From NCBI RefSeq assembly GCF_040958095.1, contig NC_091156.1, forward strand, positions 15,099,020 through 15,163,019: DNA of 64,000 bases, written 5' to 3'. The position numbers and the translations under genes are program-made. The notes below the pieces were generated by a model. It saw nothing but the letters and a program-made list of their open reading frames with translations. It had not been told where the DNA came from and made no database searches. Below are positions 1 to 62,219 of the stretch, piece by piece (the first letter of the stretch is position 1; every line of letters begins with the position of its first letter). Source of the stretch: Procambarus clarkii (taxonomy: Eukaryota; Arthropoda; Malacostraca; Decapoda; Cambaridae).

Positions 1-197
1 TTATAGGCATAGGTTAAGTAATAATTGTAATTACGAAGCAATAAGATGCTTATCTTAACATACTAGGAAGGTTAGGTAAGGTCGGTGTTTTCTATGAAGC
101 TTTTCAAGGTAAACTAAAATATTCACAATAAATTAGTATGTCACATATGCACTTATTTAATAAATCAATATTGACTATACGAAAGTGCGAGAACGGG
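1..197 (+). repeat. Dispersed repeat R1, copy 1
   Basis: About 85-95% similar by eye to 34196-34397, 45928-46118 and, reversed, 37427-37545. All end at the same terminus, CGAGAACGGGTTG. Confidence 0.85.
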
Positions 198-770
198 TTG
201 CAACCAGACAATAAAACACAGCACCAGATTACTAACCTCGCTCAAAAGGTTTAAAGAACTACATTTCAAGCAATGAATGGAGAGGAGGGGGTAGAAGCCT
301 TCAGTTTACGAGACGCGTTTGATCATAATCATTAAAATTACTTAATTTTAATGATTAGTCGTTTCATTAGTTGGCACAAAATTCGGGGAAACATTGCGCT
401 TATTGTATCATTGTGCTGTTCTCAGCACGAGTATCCGGATACAGGACAACGTGATCAGGGACACTGTTGTGTCTTCGTGAAGCATCAGAGACAACACTAA
501 TCACGGAGGCCGTATAATGAGAGAACACCAATTTCAACATTGTCTGGGTCCGGGCAGAGCCCAACGCGAGCCAGGACGCTGCCCGACATAAACATTGTAA
601 AAGGGTCAAAGGTGAACCGATGAATATGTTGGGCAGTCATTGTGGGGAAGTTTCTCACCAGGAGTTTACTTGCGTGCTGTTTAATTATTAATAGTAATAT
701 AATTTAATATAATTCATTAAAAATGGACTGTATATTTGTAAAGTGGACTGTCTTTTATTAATCTGTCCTG
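198..770. other. Unassigned sequence
   Basis: No gene recognised. A small hairpin AATCATTAAAATT/AATTTTAATGATT lies near 328-357. Confidence 0.6.
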
Positions 771-1035
771 CTGGGGCCAGATTCACGAAGCAGTTACGCA
801 AGTACTTGCGAACGTGTACATCTTTCCTCAATCTTTGACGGCTTTGGTTACATTTATTAAACAGTTTACATGCATGAAAACTTCCCATTCAACTGTTGTT
901 ATTGTTATAAACAGCCTCCTGGTGCTTCGGAGCTCATAAACTGTTTAATAATTGTAAACAAAGCCGCCAAAGATTGAGGAAAGATGTAAACATTCGTAAG
1001 TGCTTGCGTAACTGCTTCGTGAATCTGTCTCCTGG
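771..1035. mobile_element. MITE-like palindromic element (~95-bp imperfect inverted arms)
   Basis: CCAGATTCACGAAGCAGTTACGC at the left is mirrored by GCGTAACTGCTTCGTGAATC at the right. Complementarity continues through AATCTTTGACGGC and AAACAGTTTA. A 60-bp unpaired centre, no ORF. Confidence 0.8.
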
Positions 1036-1372
1036 GTGTTATATCCCATTGACAAGTTTGGGCGTCTACGTACGTAGCCTATCACACCAGGTGTAAATAA
1101 TGGCACTAAATTACAAAATGTTAGTTATGCTACTAAATGGGTTAGTAAATACAGTTATTTCTTAGCTCCAGAGTCGACATAGTCTAGTAATAAGCCCTTG
1201 GTATCCTTGAGTCACGTGCGAGGAACCCTGTTGTTGAAGCCCTCATGGCGACTTGAGAAAACGTCGTGGTACTCAAGGTCGACTCTATGTTCTCTCCTGC
1301 TCTCTTGAACTGCACCTGCCGAGGAATTTATCAGTAGTAAACCATTACCACTACACACAGCATATATTCAAG

Positions 1373-1490
1373 GTTGATATCTGGTTGATACCTGGTTGAT
1401 GGGGTTCTGGGAGTTCTTCTACTCCCCAAGCCCGGCCCGAGGCCAGGCTTGACTTGTGAGAGTTTGGTCCACTAGGCTGTTGCTTGGTTG
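1373..1490 (-). mobile_element. LINE-C 3' end fragment (reverse)
   Basis: TACCTGGTTGATGGGGTTCTG and CCCCAAGCCCGGCCCGAGGC; same as 51839-51960. Confidence 0.75.
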
Positions 1491-1740
1491 ATTTAATTAT
1501 AATAGCAACAGGGCTTACTCGTTCCGGGTTGTGCTCAAGCGTCATAACCGGGCAATATATTAGTTATAATTACTGGGCCAATAATATAAATCACTACAAT
1601 TGGCCGGATACAACACTTCCCTGGTTTGGTGAGTCCGACGGTTGGGTGGAAACTTTGCTGCTCTTATGTTGCCAAGTTCAAGAAGTGTGCACGTGCTGAT
1701 TATTAATGCGTGGTGGTGCGTGCTATCGTCTAGACGTCAA

Positions 1741-1866
1741 TTTCAATTCAATTTCTTTATTATGCACCCCATACCCATCCCGTGGGCGGTGGTGTAAAGG
1801 ATTACAGAGGCACATAATCGGTTCAGGAACTGAACCTTCTAGTTCGTTTAGCTAAGCAAATAACAA
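1741..1866 (-). mobile_element. LINE 3' tail fragment (reverse)
   Basis: Reverse match to ATGTGCCTCTGTAA...GGGGTGCATAATAAAG; short-variant tail like 54869-54990 and 60156-60280. Confidence 0.75.
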
Positions 1867-2097
1867 TCTTTGACGCTAGTTACAAAATTTTTAATGTTGT
1901 ATACACATGTACACACACTCATACATACATGTACATATATATATACATATACATATATACATACATATCTAATCACCCACACAAATACACACATCAATAA
2001 TCTTTGTATGACAAGTGATCAACAAGAGGCTCACAACAGTCACTATACAAGGCGTTTTCTGACGTTTTGTCTATAATTTTGCAAGTATTTACCTCCT

Positions 2098-2245
2098 TAA
2101 AATTTTCTTAGATTAAGGACCTGCCCGAAACGCTGCGCGTGCTAGTGGCTTTACAAGACTGTAATTACCATATTTGTATCCTCACATTCCTTATATACAT
2201 TCTTGTATATGCATAAATAAATAATAAATAAATAAATAAAAACAA
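2098..2245 (+). mobile_element. Dispersed ~150-bp element with (TAAA)n tail, family S5
   Basis: TTAAGGACCTGCCCGAAACG, GTACCTTCTTGTATATA-type end and TAAATAAATAAA tail. Other + copies: 16300-16463, 49436-49606, 54185-54342, 55702-55822; reverse: 46467-46625, 59121-59410, 60811-61130. Longer reverse copies extend ~300 bp. Confidence 0.85.
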
Positions 2246-2337
2246 GGCACTTTACATCTATAGTGAGTCACACAGTCTGGACGTCCATGTGTACAGTGGT
2301 GTCGTCTGGCGTCTCCGTCCCCAGCTCTGCTGTGGAC

Positions 2338-2570
2338 CGGTCGGCCGAGCGGACAGCACACTGTACTTGTGATCCTGTGGTCCTGGGTTCGATCCCAGGC
2401 GCCGGCGAGAAACAATGGGCAGAGTTTCTTTCACCCTATGCCCCTGTAACCTAGCAGTAAAATAGGTACCTGGGTGTTAGTCAGCTGTCACGGGCTGCTT
2501 CCTGGGGGTGGAGGCCTGGTCGAGGACCGGGCCGCGGGGACACTAAAGCCCCGAAATCATCTCAAGATAG
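2338..2570 (+). mobile_element. tRNA-headed SINE, family S1
   Basis: Pol III A-box-like GGCCGAGCGG and B-box-like GGTTCGATCCC in a tRNA-like head, then a body with AACAATGGGCAGAGTTTC and a CCGGGCCGCGGGGACACTAA...ATCATCTCAAGATA end. Confidence 0.9.
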
Positions 2571-2741
2571 CATCCATCAGCAAGGGTCCAAATTCGTCAT
2601 TATCGACGTAGGGAAAGAGAACTTAGATTTACTGATTATTTAATTAGTGTAAATCATAAAGAATACCCTTGTTATTATATTTAACCTCCAGACTGAAGGT
2701 TTTAGGTATTCACGAGAGAAATATTATACGTAAATAGTGAA

Positions 2742-3480
2742 TTTGTTTACGTGGCAACATCCCATTGTTCCATTGTTTACGTGGCAACATCCCATTGTTC
2801 CATTGTTTACGTGGCAACATCCCATTGTTCCATTGTTTACGTGGCAACATCCCATTGTTCCATTGTTTACGTGGCAACATCCCATTGTTCCATTGTTTAC
2901 GTGGCAACATCCCATTGTTCCATTGTTTACGTGGCAACATCCCATTGTTCCATTGTTTACGTGGCAACATCCCATTGTTCCATTGTTTACGTGGCAACAT
3001 CCCATTGTTCCATTGTTTACGTGGCAACATCCCATTGTTCCATTGTTTACGTGGCAACATCCCATTGTTCCATTGTTTACGTGGCAACATCCCATTGTTC
3101 CATTGTTTACGTGGCAACATCCCATTGTTCCATTGTTTACGTGGCAACATCCCATTGTTCCATTGTTTACGTGGCAACATCCCATTGTTCCATTGTTTAC
3201 GTGGCAACATCCCATTGTTCCATTGTTTACGTGGCAACATCCCATTGTTCCATTGTTTACGTGGCAACATCCCATTGTTCCATTGTTTACGTGGCAACAT
3301 CCCATTGTTCCATTGTTTACGTGGCAACATCCCATTGTTCCATTGTTTACGTGGCAACATCCCATTGTTCCATTGTTTACGTGGCAACATCCCATTGTTC
3401 CATTGTTTACGTGGCAACATCCCATTGTTCCATTGTTTACGTGGCAACATCCCATTGTTCCATTGTTTACGTGGCACCAT
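2742..3480 (+). repeat. 30-bp minisatellite, ~24.6 near-identical units
   Basis: Unit is GTTTACGTGGCAACATCCCA plus TTGTTCCATT. All internal units are identical; only the last (GTGGCACCAT) differs. Because 30 is a multiple of 3, several frames on both strands stay open, so these are not genes. Confidence 0.97.
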
Positions 3481-3889
3481 CTCATTTTCTCTGGAAAGCT
3501 AATAAATTCATTCTCTGTGATAAAGTTAGTAGCTTAGTAATATTAGTAAGTTCCTAATTCAACCGTTTTGGCTTGGTATGTTAGGGATTAGTATTGTGTG
3601 TCAAAAAAATTTCCGACAGTCATAAGTCAGGTCAGAGAACATCACGGAAGCCGGACGGCTCAAACAGAAAACGGAACAGTACGTCACTTTTGTGAGTCGA
3701 TTTCATTTCAAATTACGTCCAAATTTGGCCATAGCGCGCATACGAGCGGAAAGTGACGTTGTTTTTAAGAGGACGGGTTGCTACGACACGACTATGTAGT
3801 CGGCGCCCAGCTCCATCAACTGTAAACAACAACAGCTTCAAGCCTTGTCATATAAACACTGACGTACCACTGTGACGCATCTCCCAGCA

Positions 3890-4690
3890 TTACCACTCTT
3901 GTACTCAGCTACTTGTACTTGCAGGGGTACGCTAGGTTGGCCAACTTAGCTTATGCCGATGATGATATCCTTTTGATATCTTGGGACAGGTTCAGTGTGA
4001 TACCAATGCCTAGATCTTTCTCTTTACTTGACTCTTGAAGATTTTCACCGCCAAGATGGTACCCTGTGGTCATAACTTGGTAACTTGTACTCACCTACTA
4101 GATGAGCACCTTGTGATCGACTTCCTGCTCTCTTCATCTAATTTCATTAATTTACACTTGAGTTGAACTTTAGTAGCCATTTTCTGACCACTTCTCCAGT
4201 CTTCCCAGAACGTCTTGTAGTGTCTTTCTATCTTCCTCTGTCTTTATCATTCTCATAATTTTTGCATCATCAGCAAACATTGAGAGAAATGAGTCTATAT
4301 CATCTGGAAGTTGTTTTACATATCCAAAACAGGATGGGTACATAGCCATGTGACATCACGTCACCAGAACTGCTGGTGACTTCTCACCAATCTGAGGTCT
4401 CCTCCCTCACGGTAACTCGTTGTTTTATTGCTTAGATTGGGGAGAAGTCACCAGCAGTTCTCCCTAATTGGGTGGAGCACCTTACCTTTTATTCCTGCCT
4501 ATTGCTCCAACTTCTGTATCAGCCTCGTATGGGGTACTGTGTTAAAGGCTTTCTGACAGTCCAAGAAAATGTAGTCTGCCTACCCTTCTCTTTCTTGTCT
4601 AATGTCAGTCACCTGGTCATAAAATTCTACCAAACCTGTGAGGCACGATTTACCATCCCTAAACTCATGCTGGTGGTGTTACAAAGCTCC
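3890..4690 (-). pseudogene. LINE-B reverse transcriptase remnant
   Basis: Reverse-strand pieces translate to parts of a non-LTR RT: a fragment like QKAFNTVPHTRLIQKLEQ (4480-4690) and one like DSFLSMFADDAKIMRM with the FADD catalytic box (about 4230-4310). Broken by indels and by the palindrome at 4363-4461. Confidence 0.7.
4363..4461. mobile_element. Small MITE-like palindrome inside a LINE-B remnant
   Basis: AGAACTGCTGGTGACTTCTC and its complement form 28-bp arms around a ~43-bp centre. It separates two blocks of reverse LINE-B coding remnant. Confidence 0.75.
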
Positions 4691-4694
4691 ATGC

Positions 4695-7195
4695 CTCCAT
4701 GAACAGTACCGCAGCAAGCCAGGGTCCCGTTCAGGGACCAGCCCGGGACCCAGCCCAGGGTCCAGCTCACAGTTGACCGACAACAGTCTGGGGCAGTGAC
4801 CAATCAGTGAACAGGGGAACCTAGGGTCGGGAGGGCAATAAGGCATGAGGCAGGAGCAATGTAGCCAGCCACCACCATTCCCCCATCCCTGAGGTCTTCG
4901 CACCTCTTCCCCATCCCGGGAACCCACCACCCACACCTTAATCTCTACCCACGGTGTTACACCACTACCTAACCCCAAACTCCTACCAATGAACCAGACC
5001 CCTCCATTGTCTCCCATCCACCTGCCACTCCAGGCACTCCAGCCACCCACACTGCCACTACCCCACCAGCTGGCCTCATCCTGACCCCCAAGAGGTCGTC
5101 ACTCTGGTTTGTGTCAAAGCAATATTAGACCATATGATACAAGCTCACCCAGTCGTCCACCAAATATTGTAAAAGCAGACGATGAGTCACAATAACGTGG
5201 CTAAAGTAAGTTGACCAGACCACACACTAGAAGGTGAAGGGACGACGACGTTTCGGTCCGTCCTGGACCATTCTCAAGTCGAATGGTCCTGGACCATTCA
5301 CAATCGACTTGAAAATGGTCCAGGACGGACCGAAACGTCGTCGTCCCTTCACTTTTTAGTATGTGGTCTGGTCAACTTGCAAAAGCAAACGGATCTTGAG
5401 AAAGTCCTCTGCCAGATTAAAACGACTCGGGAACAAATCCTCAAAATCCTGCAACAGCAGAGTCCGTCAAGTGGAGGTCCTGCAAGCCAGAGCCTGGTGC
5501 AAGATGATGCAACACATGCTGCCGAGGTCCGTCAGCAGACACAACAAGGACACCAGCACAATAACACATGTGAACATAATAACTACACACATACCCCATC
5601 TGATGCCAAACAACCTCAAAATGGATAATCACATCGAAGAACATCTCACTATACTACAACATAACTGCAATGGAGTTCGCAATAGAATTAATGACACCAT
5701 CCATTACGTCTGTGAACACCAAACAGACGTCATAGTGCTACAGGAGACGCTGGTAGGTGATAACTTCAACCTAAGATTCAGCGGTTATCACAAGTTCTCC
5801 CTGTCCGCTGGGGAAAGAAAACGGGGTCTCATCACTTTTATAAATAACAACATTCCCGCACAGATTACCTGCACATGGGGGATGAGTGCGAGTCACTGAG
5901 GTTAACCCTTCACTTAAACAATAATGTCCTATATATAATCAACCTGTATGTGCCGCAGAGTAAACTAGACCTTGACACACTATCGAATTTGTTAATGAAG
6001 AACCTACCTGGCTGGTCGGTGAAAGCAAGTAAGGATGATAAGGAGTCATTTACAATTAATATATCAAGTTTGGAGACTTGTACACATTTCAGTGCAAGGT
6101 GCAAGGCAAATAGTTTGGTCTGGAGGGTAGAGACCCAGTTTTTTATTCTACCACAGACGTGGCCACACATTTACAATGCTAACCAACATATATTCATTTT
6201 CTTCTGTCCTCCATGGACAGGGTTAGAGATGTACGGACTCCCCACTCTTTATCATCCTTAATTGCTCTCAACTCTTTAAGACATAACTGTAACATGCTCG
6301 TGTCCGAAGCTAGACACAAATACAACAAAATTATTAATGATGGTAACAGAGTCCATTTCATGTGGTCTCCATCTCATATTGGCTTCCGAATGCATGATAG
6401 AACTAATGAGTTAGCCAAAGAATCTGCCTTTAAAGTAGACGTTGAGTATAACCTTGGATTGTCAATGTCTGAGAGCAATAGTACACCGAGAACTTCAACA
6501 AAATCTTGTAGATCTGAGGCAAAGTGAAATAGACACCAATAATTCCATCTATCATCATACTATCATGCAAGAGGAGCCACACATCTATGGTTCATCCAAT
6601 AAAATCAGCAGACTTCTAGATGTTACTACTGCTCGGCTTAGACTCGGTTACACATATCTCTGGGAATTCTCATTATCTGCCGATGTAGACCTGACCAAAT
6701 GTAAACTGTGTCAACAAAATTATTCGCACACCCTCCGTCACTATGTGATGGAGTGGGAAAAGATACGCGAATTCAGAGACAATTCTATAACCAATGTTCC
6801 AAAGATGTGTAAATATTTAATTCAAAATGATCTGCTACTAGAAATTTTAGCCAAATATCCCCAGTTTGCTAACTGTAGGTAGTAACTAAGTGATTGTAAC
6901 CTATGCACCGCTGTCCACTGGATGGGGGGCGGTGTGCAGGACAAACATATCAATTGTGACACCAGCTCTCCACATATGTTAGTTGCTTAATTTAGAAACT
7001 GTACTTGTGGTCGATCTCGAACCCATTGCTGACTTATACTGAATTTTGTAACTAGTTCATCAAGATAGTAACTTGCTTAGCTAAATGAATTGTAGGGTTC
7101 AGTCCCTGAGCCCATTATGTGCCTCTGTAACCCTTTCCACTACCGCCCACAAGATGGGTATGGGGTGCATAATAGATGAACTAAACTAAACTAAC
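4695..7195 (+). pseudogene. I-type non-LTR retrotransposon, decayed copy
   Basis: 4695-5620 corresponds to the C-terminal part of the ORF1 seen at 62220-63998 (shared ACAGTACC(G/A)CAGCAAGCCA). ORF2 begins near 5621 with an AP-endonuclease N-terminus (HNCNGVRNRIND, IVLQETLVG). Most of the RT is deleted. The RNase H end is present (FMWSPSHIGFRMHDRTNELA), followed by a C-terminal Cys/His segment (CKLCQQNYSHTLRH). The 3' UTR is 6885-7190, ending in AACTAAACTAAACTAAC. Interrupted by a palindromic retroelement (5175-5376), frameshifts and deletions. Confidence 0.85.
5175..5376 (+). mobile_element. Palindromic retroposed element P, copy 1
   Basis: Asymmetric head GCAGACGATGAGTCACAATAACG..., then ~75-bp arms (ACGACGTTTCGGTCCGTCCTGG and complement) ending TGGTCTGGTCAAC. 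TTG(T/C)AAAA flanks both sides. Sits within the decayed LINE at 4695-7195. Confidence 0.8.
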
Positions 7196-8500
7196 TACGA
7201 GAGGAGTTGTCCCTCCCCAGTGTTAAAAGCAGAATTAAGCAACTGAATGCTAAGCTTGCAATTAGGATAGCCAGAGATCCCCATTACAATGATATTGGCA
7301 AGAAAAAACTGAGTTCTGTGTTACAGGAAAAAACAGGAGAAGCAAAAAATGGCATCGAAGATCAGTCTTCTACCTCGTAGAACTTCACCTGCTTGAGCAA
7401 GCCCGTGAGCTCCTGGCTGTAGAGAGGTTACCTCCCTGGGAGGATGACTCATGCAGGATCATTATCAATAAAATGGCAACGAAAAAATCCAACATGATAC
7501 CACAAGAAACGAGGCACAAGTATCTTGGGGAAATTCATAAAGAAGCCGGAGATGATCTAGATCAAATCTACACTGACGGGTCATCTAATCCTGTCAATGG
7601 CAGGGCTGGTGTAGCATACACTGTAATTAAGAATAAGGCCTTTCAACGCAGAAATAAAGAGAAAGCACGTATTGAAAACTATGCCTCTTCAACGCAAGCG
7701 GAGCTAACTGCCATTGTTATGGCGTTAAGATTCCTTGAACGAAACACTAATAGCGCAGTGATCTGCACTGATTCAAAAGCAGTGTTACAAAGCCTAAGTA
7801 AAAATCGGGCAAAAAATCTTGCGATAGTCGTTGAAATTAAGAGAGCTGTGAGGACACTAATCAATCAGGGAAGAGGCGTCAAGTTTCTGTGGATCCCTTA
7901 ACATGTTGGAATATGTGGGAATGAACAAGCAGATGTGTTGGCTGCTGAAGGTGACCATATTGAATACTTCATACTCAAGACTCTGCTACAAATTAGAGGC
8001 ATTATCAAGCAACATCACCGTGACAAGGTAACTGAGGAAAGGAAGATTGAAGAACAAATCAGTGAATCTGTACGATGGTACAATGTGGTTGCAGCTGGTA
8101 ATCCCAATCATTATGGACAAAGAGCAGGTGGCCGCGAGGGAGTATCAGTAATAGCAAGAATCCGTCTTGGATACAAATATCCATGGAGATTCGGAATGGA
8201 AACAATAGTTGAGCAGCGGAGTTGTAGAATCTGTGATGAGAGTGATGGACACCGCCTTGACCACTACCTGAGAGAATGTGAACACCTGAAAGACATTAGA
8301 AATATGTGTAGAATAATAAACCCCACATTGTTTGAGTTAGTGAAACACTATACTTAAATATAGATACTGTTCTTAAAAGATTTCCCCACTTTGCATCCAC
8401 AAGATAACGTAAGATTTTAAGGGTTGACAAATGTTAATCTTTTTGTTTGATAAGCTGTTCACTTGAGACAGTTAATAAAAAAGTTCCAGCTGTGTCTGGG
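7196..8500 (+). pseudogene. RNase H and C-terminal part of a second I-type LINE
   Basis: 7473-7901 encodes a recognisable RNase H fold (YTDGSSNPVNGRAGVAY, then STQAELTAI and CTDSKAVLQSL). One stop (TAA after WIP, 7899-7901) breaks the HVGICGNEQAD continuation. The frame resumes 7902-8357 with the C-terminal Cys/His element (CRICDESDGHRLDHYLRECEH). The 3' tail runs to about 8500. The RT and 5' parts are absent. Confidence 0.85.
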
Positions 8501-8640
8501 TACAAGTGACAGGATGAACAACCCAGCGGGTTTTCTTCCTATTTGGGAGTGTTATACATACTGTTATGGCGGTATGTTCACTCACAGGATGAGTGACGCT
8601 GCCCAATAAACTCGCTCCTCGGGGCAAAATTTAAAATTTA
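8486..8640 (-). repeat. Single-unit copy of the repeat that hosts the 51-bp minisatellite
   Basis: In reverse it reads GCCCCGAGG-AGCGAGTTTAT, one monomer (GGGCAGCGTCACTCATCCTG), then CCCGCTGGGTTGTTCATCCTG and the shared tail. Same family as 32640-33610 but unexpanded. Confidence 0.85.
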
Positions 8641-8770
8641 AATTGAAGATCATTTTCCTCTGACCATTATCACACACTCTCCTCATTTGTATTCCATGGC
8701 AGGGCTAATGGGGGTAGTTAACAAGGACTTAGTTCTGTAGAACTACTGAAGTTTTGCCTCCTCTCCACCT

Positions 8771-8980
8771 TAATTTAGAAACTGTACTTGTGGTCGACCT
8801 CGAACCCATTGTTGATGTGACGACTTATACTGAATTTTGTAACTAGCTCATCAAGACTGTAACTTGCTTAGCTAAATGAATTGTGGGGTTCAGTCCCTGA
8901 GCCCATTATGTGCCTCTGTAACCCTTTCCACTACCGCCCACATGATGGGTATGGGGTGCATAATTTATGAATTAAAGTAA
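8771..8980 (+). mobile_element. Solo 3' UTR of the I-type LINE
   Basis: Collinear with 6990-7190 (GCTTAGCTAAATGAATTGTG, TATGGGGTGCATAAT). 5'-truncated insertion without coding sequence. Confidence 0.85.
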
Positions 8981-9382
8981 CTACCTCCACCAGGGTGCAG
9001 GACTACTGAAGTGTTACAGTCTCTCCAGCAGATGTCATGGCTGTTGAAATTTAACCTTCATTTCACTTTTGGTTAAGACTGATCTAATGTTAACTGGTAG
9101 TCGACCTGTGGGATCAGTCAGTCGTGGGATAAGCAAAAATAAGGAAGTTGATTAGAGGAATGTGTTGACTGGGCACCGGAGGGGTGATGGGGGGATTAGG
9201 GAAGGGGGTGAAGGGGGTGAGGGAGGAGAGAGGTACAGGTTCCAGAGTTGGGGAATGTCGCTTCAGTTCAGTATCGGGTTGGTCGCCTGCCTGAACACAC
9301 CTATCATCACTGCAACAACAACAGCCTTCTCCTCCTTCTCCTCCTTCCCTTACTCCAGCCACAGCTGCTGCAACCCATTCCT
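8981..9382. other. Unassigned, upstream of exon 1
   Basis: G-rich run (GGGGTGATGGGGGG) near 9181 followed by CTCCTTCT-rich sequence. Possible promoter/5' UTR zone for the transporter, but no core element could be placed. 9593-10029 likewise holds only a (CA)n-like tract and the presumed 5' UTR. Confidence 0.4.
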
Positions 9383-9592
9383 CCTACCACAGTTCCTACA
9401 GCAACCTTTTCTCCTCCTACCACAGTTCCTGCAGCAACCTTTTCTCCTCCTACCACAGTTCCTGCAGCAACCTTTTCTCCTCCTACCACAGTTCCTGCAG
9501 CAACCTTTTCTCCTCCTACCACAGTTCCTGCAGCAACCTTTTCTCCTCCTACCACAGTTCCTGCAGCAACCTTTTCTCCTCCTACCACAGCT
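9383..9592 (+). repeat. 33-bp minisatellite, ~6 units
   Basis: Unit contains CCTACCACAGTTCCTGCAGC and AACCTTTTCTCCT, nearly identical between copies. It lies about 450 bp upstream of exon 1. Open frames over it are repeat artefacts. Confidence 0.9.
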
Positions 9593-10029
9593 GCAACAAC
9601 CAATCATTCTGCGTCTTCCTCAACCCTCAACCACAACTACTTCTACTTTCGAGAGTTTAATTCAGCGAGTAGTGCACCTTCTATGCCTTCACTTCCTGTG
9701 GCTCCAGCCTCCCTCCATAATGATAAAGCTCTAAATTCCGTTTTTTTTTTATCAGTTTTAAAGGTTGGGGGGAGTTTATATCGTGTTGTCCAAGGTTGTT
9801 TCATGTGTTAAAATTTGGAATTTCATAAGTCGTTAGTGTGTTAGTGTGATACGTATACTATCGCATAATTTCATTGTGATTTTCTGGCGTGTGGCTTTAC
9901 CTAGCAAACACACACACACACACATGCACACACACACACGCACACACACACACCGAGGAGCCAGAGCCCAGGTTGGGTGTGAGGTACAGTACTCCAGGAG
10001 CTGCCCGTCAGTCAAGACATCTCTCAAGA

Positions 10030-60657
<50,628 letters not shown>

Positions 60658-60810
60658 GTAAGTCTATATTGTCTAGTTTTTAATCCTATATACCAGTTAA
60701 TTATATTTTAATCAGTTGTAAACATTTTTAATTTGATTAACAAGCCTACGGTACAAACCAATATCCCTAATATAGAACTAGGGATCTAATTCTATATGAT
60801 GGACTTGAAT

Positions 60811-61130
60811 GTATTTATTTATATATATACAAGAAGGTACATTGGGTTTGTGAGAATACATAGCATAGTACAGTAATTGCACTCTTGTAAAGCCACTAGT
60901 ACGCGCAGCGTTTCGGGCAGGTCCTTAATCTAACAGATAATTTTAAGTGGGTAAATTCTATCAGAATTAATAAAATGATAACAAATACATTGCAAGAAAA
61001 AAAATATGAGAGAGATTAGTAAGTATATTAAAGTACATTGGTATATTGAAGCTCTGATTGATTACATTGACAGCTTGATTGGTAATTTAAACAAGATTAA
61101 TAGACACCATACAGCAGATTGACAGAATAG
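60811..61130 (-). mobile_element. S5 element, long copy (reverse) in last intron
   Basis: Collinear with 59121-59410 with about 5% differences by eye. Confidence 0.85.
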
Positions 61131-61635
61131 GTCAATCAGAATAGGTCAATAGGTCAGAATTGACAGAATAGGCAGATTGAATATAGGTCAAGCACTGACT
61201 ACAGTATAGTTATGAGTCGTGAGGTATAGTGGGTTAGTGAACTCGGGTCATAATCAAAATGTTCCGTATATGATTCCCATATTTAGGAGGCCTGGTCGAC
61301 GACCGGGCCGCGGGGACGCTAAGCCCCGGAAGCACCTCAAGGTAACCATATAGTGAGACAGAACGTTTGCAAAACGTTTCCTTTCACCTGTTGCCTCTGC
61401 TCACCTTGCAGTAAATAGGTATACCTGAAAGTTAAGCAGCTGGTGTGGGAATCGCATCCTGGGAAGATCAGTAGTTGGCGTAGGCTGGGAATCTCCTCAA
61501 GTAATTACACTAGTCTACAGCAAAAATGCTTCTGAAACAAATGAAGTTGTAGTGGTTCACATATCCACCAAACAAGAGGTAAGCAAATGCAAGCCACTGA
61601 TTATAATACAGTATTCTGTATCTATACAAACCTTA

Positions 61636-62219
61636 GGCGGGAGCAAAAGGGCGTCAGTCAGTTGTCCTCAAGCTAGAGGAGGAGCAGGCAGGATGTATCC
61701 ATCCTCCTGTTTGACATAGGCCTAGGCCTAAGGTCTAGTCTTCAGTGCGCCAAGTAAGTCAGCTACAGAGGCACTAAGTGTGCACCGCCCCTCCTACCAA
61801 CTGTGGTAGGCCCTAGACGTGTGGATTGGCCAGAAATTAAGGCAGCAATTGTTAATGTGGCAATATCGAGGCCTGCTGAGGGGGGAGTTGTGAGGTAGTT
61901 TGGGCCGCCTCGCGGTACCTGAAGCCTGGGGCTCCACGCGCGTGAAAAATAGCCTTTGTGCCCTCCCTACCCAAGGTCGTGATCTGTGTGCGCGACTAGT
62001 GTGTTTACACAAGAGACTGCCAGGGCACACCATAGAGTGCCCCTACACTACGTGTGAGTGTAAACCTTGTGCCTTGTAGGTGTCTATATGTACATGTGTG
62101 TGTACGTAGGGCAGAGTGCAGTGTTGAAGACATACCACCCAACAACACATGAAGTGAGCCGCAGCAAATAGATGGTTGTTGACACGAGAAGTAAGACTTT
62201 GAGACAACAACAAGTGACC
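61636..62219 (+). mobile_element. Putative 5' UTR of the I-type LINE
   Basis: Moderately GC-rich leader between SINE/LINE debris and ORF1, holding CCTAGGCCTAAGG and several short upstream ATGs. The exact 5' border is not determined. Confidence 0.5.

Noticed and set aside
2710-3557. Five overlapping 245-268-residue decapeptide-repeat frames on both strands
   Set aside because: A 30-bp unit is divisible by three, so stop-free frames are automatic; identical in all frames and not conserved-protein-like.
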